A stretch of 64,000 nucleotides of DNA from an uncultured Alphaproteobacteria bacterium (GTDB lineage: Bacteria > Pseudomonadota > Alphaproteobacteria > HIMB59 > GCA-002718135), in NCBI GenBank assembly GCA_902614395.1, contig CACMKW010000001.1:28489-92488 (forward strand), read 5' to 3'. A program made the position numbers and the translations under genes. The notes below the pieces were generated by a model. The model ran no database searches and was not told the origin of the DNA. It worked only from the letters and a program-made list of their open reading frames with translations. Of this stretch, positions 1 through 9,828 are shown piece after piece. Positions within the stretch are counted from its first letter, which is position 1. Every line of letters begins with the position of its first letter.

Positions 1-2241
1 AAATTTCAGATAAGCCTTGCCACCACCAAACAACCTTGTAAATAATTTTTGAAAATTTTCATTCACTATTCCATATGCAGCAAGTAAACGTTGTCTACCT
101 TCTGTATTAAGTGAATCAATTGCTTCTCTCAGTTTTGCAATTGCACTTAAAAGGTCACTTTGATCTTTCTTTATTGTATTTACTTTTTCTTCTAAATCTT
201 TGGATTCTTGTTCTGCAAGAAGATTAACACCACCTAAACGTTCTTGTTCAGCAATTAGTCTTTCTAATTTTTTTTCTAAATCATCAGTCTCACCCAAAAT
301 TTTATTTGGATCTATTTCTCCAATATTGTAAAGCTCTTCTAGTTCTATACTTAATCTTTCTTTTACCTGAGTTGATAATAACTTTATTGCTTCATTAATT
401 GTATTAATTTGACCTTCAGTTCTGATTCTCTCTTCTCGTAGTTCATTTAATTTAATTTCTTCTAATTTTAATTTCTTATTGATTTCATTAGAATTTTGTT
501 CAGTTTGACGAAGCTGCTCAGCTATTTGTTCATAAGAATTCTTATTTTCATCAATCAACTTTTGTATTTTTATTTTTTCACTTGATACATCTTCAGGAAC
601 GGATTGGAGATTAGATAGTTCACTAATCAATGTATTTTGCCTTGAATTCAGCTCTTCTATTCTTTGATTTGCTTTTGCAGAAATATCATTCCATTGTTTT
701 TCCTCTGCACTTAATTGCTTTATTCTTCTATTTTTTAATTGCTCTAATATGGCTTTAGTAGAATTATTTTGTTTACCTTTGGATACATAGCCATCCCATC
801 TCCAAATTTCTCCTAGTTTACTTACTAATATCTGTCCTGGTTTTAAAGTTTTTTGAACTTCTAAAACATTTTCTTTATTTTCTATTAAACCAACAAACTC
901 TAATTTCTTTTTCAAATTATCTGGTGCTTTGATTAGAGAAGAAAATTTCGTGATTTCAGAGTTAAAGGAAGAATCTTCTACATCTAACTTTCTCCAAAAA
1001 ATACTTTGTTCTTCATCGATAGATGCAATTAACTCATCTGAAAAAACTGCAGCAATTGCTTGCTCAAGACCATCTTCAAAGTCTAGATAATCAATTATTG
1101 GATTATTATTTTTTTTATTAGAAACATTTTCATTATTTAGATCATCATCAGTTTGAATAAAAAGATCACCTTGCTGTTTTAAAAGTATAGATTTTTCTTC
1201 CTGCACTCTTTCAAGATTTTGTTTTGCATCTTCAAATAAAAATTTTTCTCTATCAATGTCATTTTTAATTTGCTCTATTCGGACTTTTGTTTCATCTACT
1301 GCAATATTTGCTCTTTCAATTTCTTTTTCTTGGTTTTCTAAACTAATTGAATATTTCTGAAGCTCAGCTGCAACCTTACTTTCTTGAATTCTAAGGTTTG
1401 GAAGGCTTTCTTGAACTTTTTCGAATTCGATATTTATTTGAGCAACAACCTGTGTTTGATCATTTACTACATTTGTTTCAGATTGAATTTTTTCATTAGC
1501 ATTTTTTAATTTATCTTTTTCATCAATCCATTTTTTATAAAATAATCTTGCTCTTGCTTTAGTAATATCTTTTTGGATGTACTTATATCTTTCAGCTTGT
1601 TTAGATTGTTTTTTTAATATTGTCAGTTGTTCGTCTTGTGCTTTTAATACGTCTTTAACACGCTCTAAGTTATTTTCAGTAGCATTTAATCGTAATTCTG
1701 CTTCGTGTCGTCTTGAATGCAGACCTGTAATTCCCGCAGCCTCTTCGAGTAATGTTCTTCTTTGCTCTGGTTTAGCAGCGATAATTGCACCAACTCTACC
1801 TTGACTGACCATAGATGTTGAACGAGCACCTGTTGCTGCATCAGCAAATAGTAATTGAACATCCTTTAATCGGACTTCCTTGCCATTCACTCTGTATTCC
1901 GATCCTTCACCTCGCCATATTCTTCTTGTGACTTCAATGGTATCACTTTCATTAAAAATACTTGGTGCTTTTCGTGCTTTATTATCTAAATCTATCGTAA
2001 CCTCAGCAATATCCCACGCTGGTCTATCATCTGTACCATTAAAGATTACATCATCTAATTCGCTTCCTCTCATTTGTTTTGGAGAAAGCTCACCCATAAC
2101 GAATCTAAAAGCTTCAACGAGATTGGATTTACCACATCCATTTGGCCCCACAATACCTGTCAAACCATTTTCAATCAAAATTTCTGTTGGTTCAACAAAA
2201 GACTTAAAGCCTTTGACTTTAAGGGTCCTAAAATTAATCAT
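1..2241 (-). CDS. smc: Chromosome segregation protein SMC, C-terminal part truncated by window start
   Basis: Reverse-strand frame open from ATG (complement of 2239-2241) to position 1 (747 codons); reads MINFRTLKVKGFKSFVEPTEILIENGLTGIVGPNGCGKSNLVEAFRFVMGE (Walker A), long coiled coil, ending ...LFGGGKAYLKF. Absent from the ORF track because it has no stop inside the window. Confidence 0.95.
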   Translation of the reverse strand, partial: MINFRTLKVKGFKSFVEPTEILIENGLTGIVGPNGCGKSNLVEAFRFVMGELSPKQMRGSELDDVIFNGTDDRPAWDIAEVTIDLDNKARKAPSIFNESDTIEVTRRIWRGEGSEYRVNGKEVRLKDVQLLFADAATGARSTSMVSQGRVGAIIAAKPEQRRTLLEEAAGITGLHSRRHEAELRLNATENNLERVKDVLKAQDEQLTILKKQSKQAERYKYIQKDITKARARLFYKKWIDEKDKLKNANEKIQSETNVVNDQTQVVAQINIEFEKVQESLPNLRIQESKVAAELQKYSISLENQEKEIERANIAVDETKVRIEQIKNDIDREKFLFEDAKQNLERVQEEKSILLKQQGDLFIQTDDDLNNENVSNKKNNNPIIDYLDFEDGLEQAIAAVFSDELIASIDEEQSIFWRKLDVEDSSFNSEITKFSSLIKAPDNLKKKLEFVGLIENKENVLEVQKTLKPGQILVSKLGEIWRWDGYVSKGKQNNSTKAILEQLKNRRIKQLSAEEKQWNDISAKANQRIEELNSRQNTLISELSNLQSVPEDVSSEKIKIQKLIDENKNSYEQIAEQLRQTEQNSNEINKKLKLEEIKLNELREERIRTEGQINTINEAIKLLSTQVKERLSIELEELYNIGEIDPNKILGETDDLEKKLERLIAEQERLGGVNLLAEQESKDLEEKVNTIKKDQSDLLSAIAKLREAIDSLNTEGRQRLLAAYGIVNENFQKLFTRLFGGGKAYLKF

Positions 2242-2244
2242 CAA

Positions 2245-2856
2245 CTATTGTGATAATATTTTATCGATGATTTGTCTAAACTCTTTTATGTTTTTATTCC
2301 CGGAATAAAGTACTCCGTTAATAATGAATGAAGGGGTAGAACCTATTTTATATTCTCTCTGAGCTTCCATTACACCTTCAAGTAACTGATTCTCTAATTC
2401 AACATTGCTTAAACATGCATCAAAGTCCTCTTGCTGCATACCACCACTTTGCATTATTTTATATAACTCGGTTTTTGTTTTTGAATGATCTCTATTAACC
2501 CAATTATTTTGGAGCTTATAAAGGCCATTCATGTAATCATATCTCACATCTTCTGGGACACATCTTAAAATCATACTTCCAGCAAGAGCGGGATAATTAA
2601 ATGGGAAATCACGAAAAATAAACTTAACTTTACCAGTATCAATAAACTCTTTTTTTAATTCTTCTAGAGTATCATTATGAAAATCTGCACAGTGACTACA
2701 AGACATTGAAGCATATTCTATGATTGTGATTGGAGCATTGTCTTCTCCAATATAAAAATCATTATCTTTAACATCTAGTATTGAGTTTTCAGCTGCTTTG
2801 GCATTAATAAAAAGTAGTGATAGTATAATAGAAATAAATAAAATTTTAATTTTCAT
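2245..2856 (-). CDS. DsbA-family thiol:disulfide oxidoreductase (thioredoxin-like), exported
   Basis: Signal peptide, then GEDNAPITIIEYASMSCSHCADFH (CxxC = CSHC) and GSTPSFIINGVLYSG cis-Pro region. Confidence 0.9.
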   Translation of the reverse strand: MKIKILFISIILSLLFINAKAAENSILDVKDNDFYIGEDNAPITIIEYASMSCSHCADFHNDTLEELKKEFIDTGKVKFIFRDFPFNYPALAGSMILRCVPEDVRYDYMNGLYKLQNNWVNRDHSKTKTELYKIMQSGGMQQEDFDACLSNVELENQLLEGVMEAQREYKIGSTPSFIINGVLYSGNKNIKEFRQIIDKILSQ

Positions 2857-3377
2857 TATTTGTCCTCAGTTGTAATTTTATTACCTAAATTTAATAGCGA
2901 TTTTTTTAAATCGGAATTTTGAAATTCTTTAACGTTTTGCTTAACAAATTCTATGTCATCTTTATCTATTTGTTTTTTCTTACTTTGTTTCATATGAGTA
3001 TATTTAGGTATGTAATTTTGATGAATTCTCAAGTCTATTATTGCTTTATAGCCAAAATAAGTATTAATTTTTTCAATTATAGTATCCTTAAAGTGTTGAA
3101 ATTCAATGGCTGCGGCTGGGGCAACACTCACATTTAGATAATTTTTATATACTGTTTCACCTACATCGTTTTCAAAATCACGCACCCTTGAAACATTTAA
3201 TGGCTCTGAATATTCTTTAAAATAACTACCAGCAATTTCAGGCCATTTGGAGTTTATTATAAATTCTGTACGATTATATTTAGAGGAATATTTTCTATTA
3301 ACCTTCCTAAGAGTATCGCCAATCGATTGTGGAACAAATGTTCTTTTTTGCTTTATATTTTTTTTGTCCATATGCAT
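2856..3377 (-). CDS. DUF721 (DciA-like) domain protein; start probably at an internal ATG (3371 or 3377) rather than 3452
   Basis: IGDTLRKVNRKYSSKYNRTEFIINSKWPEIAGSYFKEYSEPLNV and LNVSVAPAAAIEFQHFKDTIIEKINTYFGYKAIIDLRI; conserved position between dsbA-like gene and mutY. Confidence 0.75.
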   Translation of the reverse strand: MHMDKKNIKQKRTFVPQSIGDTLRKVNRKYSSKYNRTEFIINSKWPEIAGSYFKEYSEPLNVSRVRDFENDVGETVYKNYLNVSVAPAAAIEFQHFKDTIIEKINTYFGYKAIIDLRIHQNYIPKYTHMKQSKKKQIDKDDIEFVKQNVKEFQNSDLKKSLLNLGNKITTEDK

Positions 3378-3410
3378 AAATAATTTATAGTACCTAAATA
3401 TGAAAGCAAT

Positions 3411-4460
3411 ATGTTTAAACACGAAACACAAGTAATAAAGTTTTTGCTTCAATGGTATTCCGTGAATGCCAGAAATTTACCATGGCGGAAGAAAAATACT
3501 CTCAATTTACCTGATCCATACTTTGTATTTGTAAGTGAGTATATGCTTCAACAAACAACAGTAAATACCGTAAAAAATAAATTTAATAATTTTATTTTAA
3601 AATGGCCTTCACTAAATAAATTAGCGCAAACTTCAGAGCCAAATATTTTAAAGTTCTGGTCAGGCCTTGGTTATTATTCAAGAGCAAGAAATTTATTAAG
3701 GTCTGCAAAAATAATTAATAAAAATTTTAAAAATAACATACCCAAAACTTATGACGAACTCATCCAACTTCCTGGTATTGGAGATTACACAGCAAAAGCA
3801 ATTCTTGGAATAGGATTCAATCAAGCAGTTATGCCACTTGATGCTAATATTGAGAGAATTTTGGTTAGGTTATATGCTATCGATAAACCAATTAACAAAG
3901 TCAAAAATAAACTTAAAGATTTAGGAAAAAAATTCATCTCAGATAAATATTCTTCAAATTTAATTCAGTCTTTTATGGATTACGGATCAGAGATCTGTCT
4001 TCCAAGAAACCCTAAATGTAATATTTGTGGAATTAATAAATTTTGCCAATCATATAAAAAAAATTTACAGCAAAAAATTCCTTTAAAACTAAAAAAGAAA
4101 ACTACTAAGCCTATAAAGTATACAAGAGCTTATGTAATTGTGAATGAAAAGAATGAAATCCTTGTGCGAAGTAGACCAAATAAAGGAATGTTGGCTTCCA
4201 TGCTTGAAGTACCAAATGATGTTTGGGTTAAAAATAAGAAATTATTAACCACTGATCAAGATATACAAAAAATAAAAACAAAATTACAATCTAAAGGCTC
4301 ATTTGAATATTCATTTAGTCATTTTGATTTAGAAACAGAAATTTTTTATGGCAATGTTAAAAAAGCAAAATTATCAAAAAGTAATTGGATAAAGAAATCT
4401 TCTTATTCTAGCTCTAGAATGCCAACCGTGATGAAAAAAATAGTAGATATAGCAGTATAA
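3411..4460 (+). CDS. mutY: A/G-specific adenine glycosylase
   Basis: NARNLPWRKKNTLNLPDPYFVFVSEYMLQQTTVNTV, LPGIGDYTAKAI HhH motif, CLPRNPKCNICGINKFC 4Fe-4S cluster, C-terminal NUDIX-like part. Confidence 0.95.
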   Translation: MFKHETQVIKFLLQWYSVNARNLPWRKKNTLNLPDPYFVFVSEYMLQQTTVNTVKNKFNNFILKWPSLNKLAQTSEPNILKFWSGLGYYSRARNLLRSAKIINKNFKNNIPKTYDELIQLPGIGDYTAKAILGIGFNQAVMPLDANIERILVRLYAIDKPINKVKNKLKDLGKKFISDKYSSNLIQSFMDYGSEICLPRNPKCNICGINKFCQSYKKNLQQKIPLKLKKKTTKPIKYTRAYVIVNEKNEILVRSRPNKGMLASMLEVPNDVWVKNKKLLTTDQDIQKIKTKLQSKGSFEYSFSHFDLETEIFYGNVKKAKLSKSNWIKKSSYSSSRMPTVMKKIVDIAV

Positions 4461-4461
4461 T

Positions 4462-5226
4462 TTATGCAAAGAATTTTTTTGCGTTCATAAAAATTTTATA
4501 TCCATCTCCAAATTTTTTTAAGGTTTTACTTTGCCAATTGGGAATATGATAATGATATAATGCTCTTTCAGGATGAGGCATCATTGCAAGAACATTCCCA
4601 TTTTGATTTGTTAGCGCAGCGATATCATCTTTAGATCCATTCGGATTAAAAGGAAATTGACCTTTTGCTAATTTTTTATGATGATCAATGTATTGCAAAC
4701 CAATAAGGTTATTAGCTTTGATACTTTTTAGTAGATTAATAGGTATCATAAATTGCCCTTCTTGATGGGCAACAGGCAAGTTCAGCGTACTTATATTTTC
4801 TAGCCATGGTGATTTATTATTACTTACTTTTACATCAACCCATCGACACTCATAGCTACCAGATTTATTTTCAATCAATGCTACTTCTGGATCTTTTTTA
4901 TTTAGGCTTGGTACTAATCCAAGATTAATTAATATTTGGCATCCATTACATATACCTATGATTAATTTATCTTTTAATGAAAAATCCATTAGTTGATCAT
5001 ATAAATTGGTCATAATTTTTTTCGCCATTGCATTTCCTGAACCTGTATCATCGCCATAAGAAAAACCACCAGGTATAGCGAATACTTGATAGTTATTAAG
5101 TTGTTTAGGATTTTGAATCAGATCATTAATATGAATAATTTTTCCTTTAATTCCTACTACTTCAAATGCATGTAGTGTTTCATTTTCACAATTAATACCA
5201 TAACCTGACAGGACCAATACGTTCAT
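4462..5226 (-). CDS. purQ: Phosphoribosylformylglycinamidine synthase, glutaminase subunit
   Basis: FAIPGGFSYGDDTGSGNAMA, LIIGICNGCQILINLGLVP (nucleophile Cys), MMPHPERA. Confidence 0.95.
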   Translation of the reverse strand: MNVLVLSGYGINCENETLHAFEVVGIKGKIIHINDLIQNPKQLNNYQVFAIPGGFSYGDDTGSGNAMAKKIMTNLYDQLMDFSLKDKLIIGICNGCQILINLGLVPSLNKKDPEVALIENKSGSYECRWVDVKVSNNKSPWLENISTLNLPVAHQEGQFMIPINLLKSIKANNLIGLQYIDHHKKLAKGQFPFNPNGSKDDIAALTNQNGNVLAMMPHPERALYHYHIPNWQSKTLKKFGDGYKIFMNAKKFFA

Positions 5227-8153
5227 AACCCTTTAATATTTTGTTTGTATGACTTAGCAAAATCTGAAATTTTACCTCTCATAATTTTTTTGTTATCTTT
5301 AAACTCAATTACATCTGAGCCCGTACATTTACCAATTATTGTATAATCAGAAGCTTTAAATATTTTTTTAAAATTGGGTAACTTATTTTTTTTAAGAGAA
5401 ACAAGAATTCTACTTTGTGTTTCAGAAAATAAAAATTGGTCAACTGAGATTTTATTTTTTAGTTTTAAATCAAAAGTTAAACCTTTTTTTGAAGCAATTG
5501 CCATCTTTGTAACTGCAATTCCTATTCCACCCAAGTCTATTCCAATTGCTGAATTTATAATTCCAAGTTTATTAGCTTTTTCAAAATTTCTATATGTGCG
5601 AAGTGCAATTTTGCTATTTACAACTGGATTTTTTGATTTTTCATAACCTATAATTTTGGAATAAACACTATCCTGTAATTCATTACGGGTATTTCCTAAA
5701 ACTAAAAGTATATCTCCATCATCTGGTGTTATTTTTGTTAAGTGTGAAATTTTATCTACCACTCCAATAGAAGAAATAAGCAAAGTTGGAGGTATTGAAA
5801 TTTTTACTGATTTTCCAGTTTTATCAAAACCTTTAAAATCATTAAACATACTGTCTTTTCCTGAAATAAATGGTGTTTGGTACGCAACTGCATAATCATA
5901 ACAAGCTTTTGCCGCTTCTTTCAATTGATATAAGCGATCAGGTTCATCTGAGCTGCACCAACAAAAGTTATCAAGAATTGCAATTTTTTTTGAGTTGGCA
6001 CCACTTACAATTAAATTTTTATATGCTGTATCAATAGAGCACCCAGCCATATCATAAGGATTTGTTTCGGCGTACTGAGGATATGCAGCTTGAGAAAGAG
6101 CTATTGATTTTTCATCATCAAATAGAGGTTTAATAGCAGTAGCATTTCCAAAAACTCTGCCTTCGCCTTGTAATGGTTTTATAATGGAGGTTGCTTGTAC
6201 TTCGTGATCATATTGCGTGGCTATAAATTCTTTTGATACAATATTTGGACTAGAGAGAAGTTTATGTAATTTATTTATTAAGGAACTTTTTTTAATTATT
6301 TTTTTCTTTTCTTTTTTAATTTTTGGAAAAGATGTTTTTAAATCTAATTTAGGATAACCTTCATGAAGAAATTCCATATCTAAATTGAGAATTTCAGTTT
6401 TATTGTATTTTACGATGGCTTTTTCTTTTTTAATAAACTTACCAATTATTGTTGCTTCCACACCTCTTGCATTAAATCTCTTTATAACTTTTTTTACGTT
6501 CGCTGGAGGTACTGCCAGTGTCATTCTTTCTTGTGATTCAGAAACCCAAATCTCCCAAGGATATAAACCATTATATTTGAGGGGAACCTTTTCAAGATTA
6601 ACTATAAAACCACCGCTCTCTTTTGCCATTTCTCCAATTGATGATGATAATCCTCCCGCACCATTATCTGTTATGCTCGAGTAAAGATTTTCATCACGCA
6701 ATTCTCTAATGATGACATCAGACATTTTCTTTTGTGTTATTGGATCACCAATTTGTACGGCTGAAACTGGACTATTAGGATCTAACTCTTCCGATGAAAA
6801 TGTTGCACCATGAATACCATCTTTTCCCACTCTACCTCCAGCCATTAGTATAATATCTCCTGGATTAGCTTTTTTCTTATGTGATAATTTTCCTTTTATT
6901 TTTTTTGGAATAATCCCAACTGTTCCACAAAACACAAGGGGCTTTCCTGCAAACCGGTCATCAAAATACACATTACCTTGAGGGGTAGGGATACCTGAAC
7001 AATTTCCTCCAACTCTAACACCACTGATAATACCCTTCGCAATAAAATTTGCTGGAAGCATTGGATCCTTATTATTTTTTTGACGATACAATTGATAATT
7101 TTTATTTGGGTCTGCTAAATAATATGCATACGTATTCGCTATAGGTTTTGCTCCCTTTCCAAATCCAAGACAATCCCTATTAACACCAACAATTCCTGTG
7201 ATTGCACCGCCAAATGGATCTAAGGCTGAAGGCGTATTATGTGTTTCAACTTTATGACAAATAATCCAATCTTTATTAAATTCTATTCCGCCGGCATTAT
7301 CCGTAAAAAGAGAAACACAAAAATTATCTTTTCTTAATTGAATAATTTTTTCAGTTGCGCCTTTAATGTATTTTTTAAATATACCTTCGTGAATATCATC
7401 AATCTTAGCTGAAAATATTTTGTGTTTACAGTGCTCGGACCACGTTTGTGCTAATGTTTCAATTTCTACATCTGTTGGTTTACGATTTATAGTAGAAAAA
7501 TAATTTCTTATGGCTTTTAAAGATTCTAGATCTAAGCCAAGTGTTCCCCTTCTAGATTTATCATTTTCTTCAATACCAAGTTTACCAATAAGACTGAGTT
7601 GATGATCAGAAATATCTAAATTAATTTCTTTTTTACTATATTTTTTTTTTGGTAATTTTACCTTTTCTATTTTGAAGTGATTTTTTTTAAAATTATTTAA
7701 ATATTTTTTAAATGGATAAATCTTAATTGTTTGAATTAAGGGATTTGCTTCATTTTTAGATATTTTAGTAATATCTTCTTTTCTTCCTTTTATTAAAATA
7801 ATTTTTGTTGAACCAAGTTCAAAGCTTTTAAAACTACTTTTAAGATTATCTTTGATTATTTCTTTTACAGTTGTAGCAATATTATCAGTTACACCTGGTA
7901 AAAATTTTATTTCTACAACCCAGTTAAAATTACTATAACTAGATAAAACCTTATTTACATTTTTTTTTGTTAATATTGTTTGAGAAACGTCATTAGAAAT
8001 AAGTTTACTTATTTTAGTAAACTTTTGATCATCAAGATTTGTCGAAAAGAAATATCCATCTATAATTTTGATGGATTTATTATTGTGTTCTTTTTGTAGT
8101 GAACTTTCTTTCCCTGTCTTCTCAATGGAGAGAATTTGAATTGTATTTGTCAT
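5223..8153 (-). CDS. purL: Phosphoribosylformylglycinamidine synthase, PurL with N-terminal PurS-like extension
   Basis: LAQTWSEHCKHKIF, VETHNTPSALDPFGGAITGIVGVNRD, SGKDSM; N-terminal about 150 aa with WVVEIKFLPGVTDN PurS-like region; overlaps purQ by 4 nt. Confidence 0.93.
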   Translation of the reverse strand: MTNTIQILSIEKTGKESSLQKEHNNKSIKIIDGYFFSTNLDDQKFTKISKLISNDVSQTILTKKNVNKVLSSYSNFNWVVEIKFLPGVTDNIATTVKEIIKDNLKSSFKSFELGSTKIILIKGRKEDITKISKNEANPLIQTIKIYPFKKYLNNFKKNHFKIEKVKLPKKKYSKKEINLDISDHQLSLIGKLGIEENDKSRRGTLGLDLESLKAIRNYFSTINRKPTDVEIETLAQTWSEHCKHKIFSAKIDDIHEGIFKKYIKGATEKIIQLRKDNFCVSLFTDNAGGIEFNKDWIICHKVETHNTPSALDPFGGAITGIVGVNRDCLGFGKGAKPIANTYAYYLADPNKNYQLYRQKNNKDPMLPANFIAKGIISGVRVGGNCSGIPTPQGNVYFDDRFAGKPLVFCGTVGIIPKKIKGKLSHKKKANPGDIILMAGGRVGKDGIHGATFSSEELDPNSPVSAVQIGDPITQKKMSDVIIRELRDENLYSSITDNGAGGLSSSIGEMAKESGGFIVNLEKVPLKYNGLYPWEIWVSESQERMTLAVPPANVKKVIKRFNARGVEATIIGKFIKKEKAIVKYNKTEILNLDMEFLHEGYPKLDLKTSFPKIKKEKKKIIKKSSLINKLHKLLSSPNIVSKEFIATQYDHEVQATSIIKPLQGEGRVFGNATAIKPLFDDEKSIALSQAAYPQYAETNPYDMAGCSIDTAYKNLIVSGANSKKIAILDNFCWCSSDEPDRLYQLKEAAKACYDYAVAYQTPFISGKDSMFNDFKGFDKTGKSVKISIPPTLLISSIGVVDKISHLTKITPDDGDILLVLGNTRNELQDSVYSKIIGYEKSKNPVVNSKIALRTYRNFEKANKLGIINSAIGIDLGGIGIAVTKMAIASKKGLTFDLKLKNKISVDQFLFSETQSRILVSLKKNKLPNFKKIFKASDYTIIGKCTGSDVIEFKDNKKIMRGKISDFAKSYKQNIKGL

Positions 8154-8226
8154 TATGAGTACGAATCAACTTAATTTACTATAATAATAGTTTACTCGTT
8201 AACGATTCGTTTAAAACTAATTAAAT

Positions 8227-9261
8227 ATGACAACATATAAAGAAGCAGGTGTTGATATAGAAAATACAGATGCCCTTGTTGAAGATATTTCTGAGCTAAG
8301 CAAATCAACAAACAGAAACGGAAATTTTGATAAAATTGGCGGATTTGGTGGAATTTTTGATCTTAAAAATTGTGGATATGAAGATCCTTTATTGGTCTCT
8401 GGAACAGATGGTATAGGGACAAAAATATTACTAGGGATTGAAACTGACATTTTAGATGGTTTGGGTCATGATCTCGTTGGTATGTGCCTTAATGATATTC
8501 TTTGCCATGGTGCAGAGCCATTATTTTTTTTAGATTACTACGCTTCTTCCAAGATTGATAAAAATTCTTTTTTAAAAATTATGAAAAGCATCACTGAAGC
8601 TTGCAAGATAAATAATTGCTCTCTTATTGGTGGTGAAACAGCAGAGATGCCTGGGCTTTATAAAAAAGATGATTTTGATTTTGCTGGATTTTGTGTTGGT
8701 GCAGTAGAGAGAAAAAAAATTCTACCTAAAAGAGATGTCATGAAAGAAGATGATCTTCTATATGGGATTAGATCTTCGGGCTTTCATTCAAATGGATATT
8801 CTCTCATTCGAAAAGTTTTAAAAGATAAAAATATAGATCTACATAAAGAAACAGAATTTAAATCATCTTATGAAACAAATGCAGCAGCCTTAATGGCTCC
8901 AACAAAATTATATTTTCCTTTTTTAAAAAAAATTTTAACAACAAATCTTATCAACGGTATTTCGCATATAACAGGTGGAGGTATTGTTGGTAATGCACCA
9001 AGAATGCTCTCTGAAAATTTATCAGCAAGGATTGATAAAAAATTTATTTGTGATGAAGAAATTTTCCAATGGTTTCAAAGTTTAGCTAACATTACAGATG
9101 AAGAAATGTTAAAGACCTTTAATTGTGGATTAGGTTTAATAATGACTATTTCAAAAAATAATTACAAAGAATTTGAGCAATTAATAAAAGATGAAAATTT
9201 AGATATTTTTGAAATTGGGAAAATAGAAGTTAACAAATCATCAAGGTGCACAATTAGTTGA
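8227..9261 (+). CDS. purM: Phosphoribosylformylglycinamidine cyclo-ligase (AIR synthetase)
   Basis: TYKEAGVDIENTDALVEDI, SGTDGIGTKILLG, DLVGMCLNDILCHGAEPLFFLDYYA, HITGGGIVGNAPRML. Confidence 0.97.
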   Translation: MTTYKEAGVDIENTDALVEDISELSKSTNRNGNFDKIGGFGGIFDLKNCGYEDPLLVSGTDGIGTKILLGIETDILDGLGHDLVGMCLNDILCHGAEPLFFLDYYASSKIDKNSFLKIMKSITEACKINNCSLIGGETAEMPGLYKKDDFDFAGFCVGAVERKKILPKRDVMKEDDLLYGIRSSGFHSNGYSLIRKVLKDKNIDLHKETEFKSSYETNAAALMAPTKLYFPFLKKILTTNLINGISHITGGGIVGNAPRMLSENLSARIDKKFICDEEIFQWFQSLANITDEEMLKTFNCGLGLIMTISKNNYKEFEQLIKDENLDIFEIGKIEVNKSSRCTIS

Positions 9262-9827
9262 AAAAATTACAAGTTGCTATTTTCATATCAGGAAGAGGTT
9301 CAAATTTAGAATCACTAATACAATCATCATTTAAAAAACAAAGTTTAGTAGAGGTTCAATTAGTCGTATCCAATAACGCCAGAGCAAAAGGTTTAACTAT
9401 TGCCAAAAAAAATAAAATTCCATTCATACATTCTATTCCAAGGAAAAATTTCGAAAACAAAGTCATCAAGTATCTAGAAAATATAGATATCATTTGTTTG
9501 GCTGGTTTTATGCAAGTTTTAGACTCAAAATTTGTAAGGCAGTGGCGATCGCGATTAATCAATATTCACCCATCTTATCTTCCAGCTTTCAAAGGTTTAA
9601 ATGCTCAGGATCAGGCCATAAAAGCTAAAGCGAGCTATTCTGGTTGTAGTGTTCATTATGTTAGCGCTAAAATTGACTCTGGAAAGATTATATTGCAAAA
9701 AAAAGTAAAGATTTTGAAGAAAGATAATACCGAATCACTCTCAAAGAAAATATTGATAGAAGAGCATAAGGTTTATCCTAGAGCATTACAAATGGTTGCA
9801 AAAACACTTTTAACAAGACAACAGTAA
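9258..9827 (+). CDS. purN: Phosphoribosylglycinamide formyltransferase
   Basis: VAIFISGRGSNLESLI, LAGFMQVL, LINIHPSYLPAFKGLNAQDQAI; overlaps purM by 4 nt; non-ATG (TTG) start. Confidence 0.95.
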   Translation: MKKLQVAIFISGRGSNLESLIQSSFKKQSLVEVQLVVSNNARAKGLTIAKKNKIPFIHSIPRKNFENKVIKYLENIDIICLAGFMQVLDSKFVRQWRSRLINIHPSYLPAFKGLNAQDQAIKAKASYSGCSVHYVSAKIDSGKIILQKKVKILKKDNTESLSKKILIEEHKVYPRALQMVAKTLLTRQQ

Positions 9828-9828
9828 G

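Noticed and set aside
1577-2308. Plus-strand ORFs 1577..1804 and 1880..2308
   Set aside because: They lie antisense to the continuous smc reading frame, which has clear Walker A and coiled-coil sequence.
3411-3452. Overlap of DUF721 ORF (start 3452) with mutY
   Set aside because: Probably a start-site artefact; DUF721 likely begins at 3371 or 3377, removing the overlap.
8154-8226. Possible purine riboswitch between divergent purL and purM
   Set aside because: Only 73 nt and no recognisable aptamer pairing; more likely a simple divergent promoter region.
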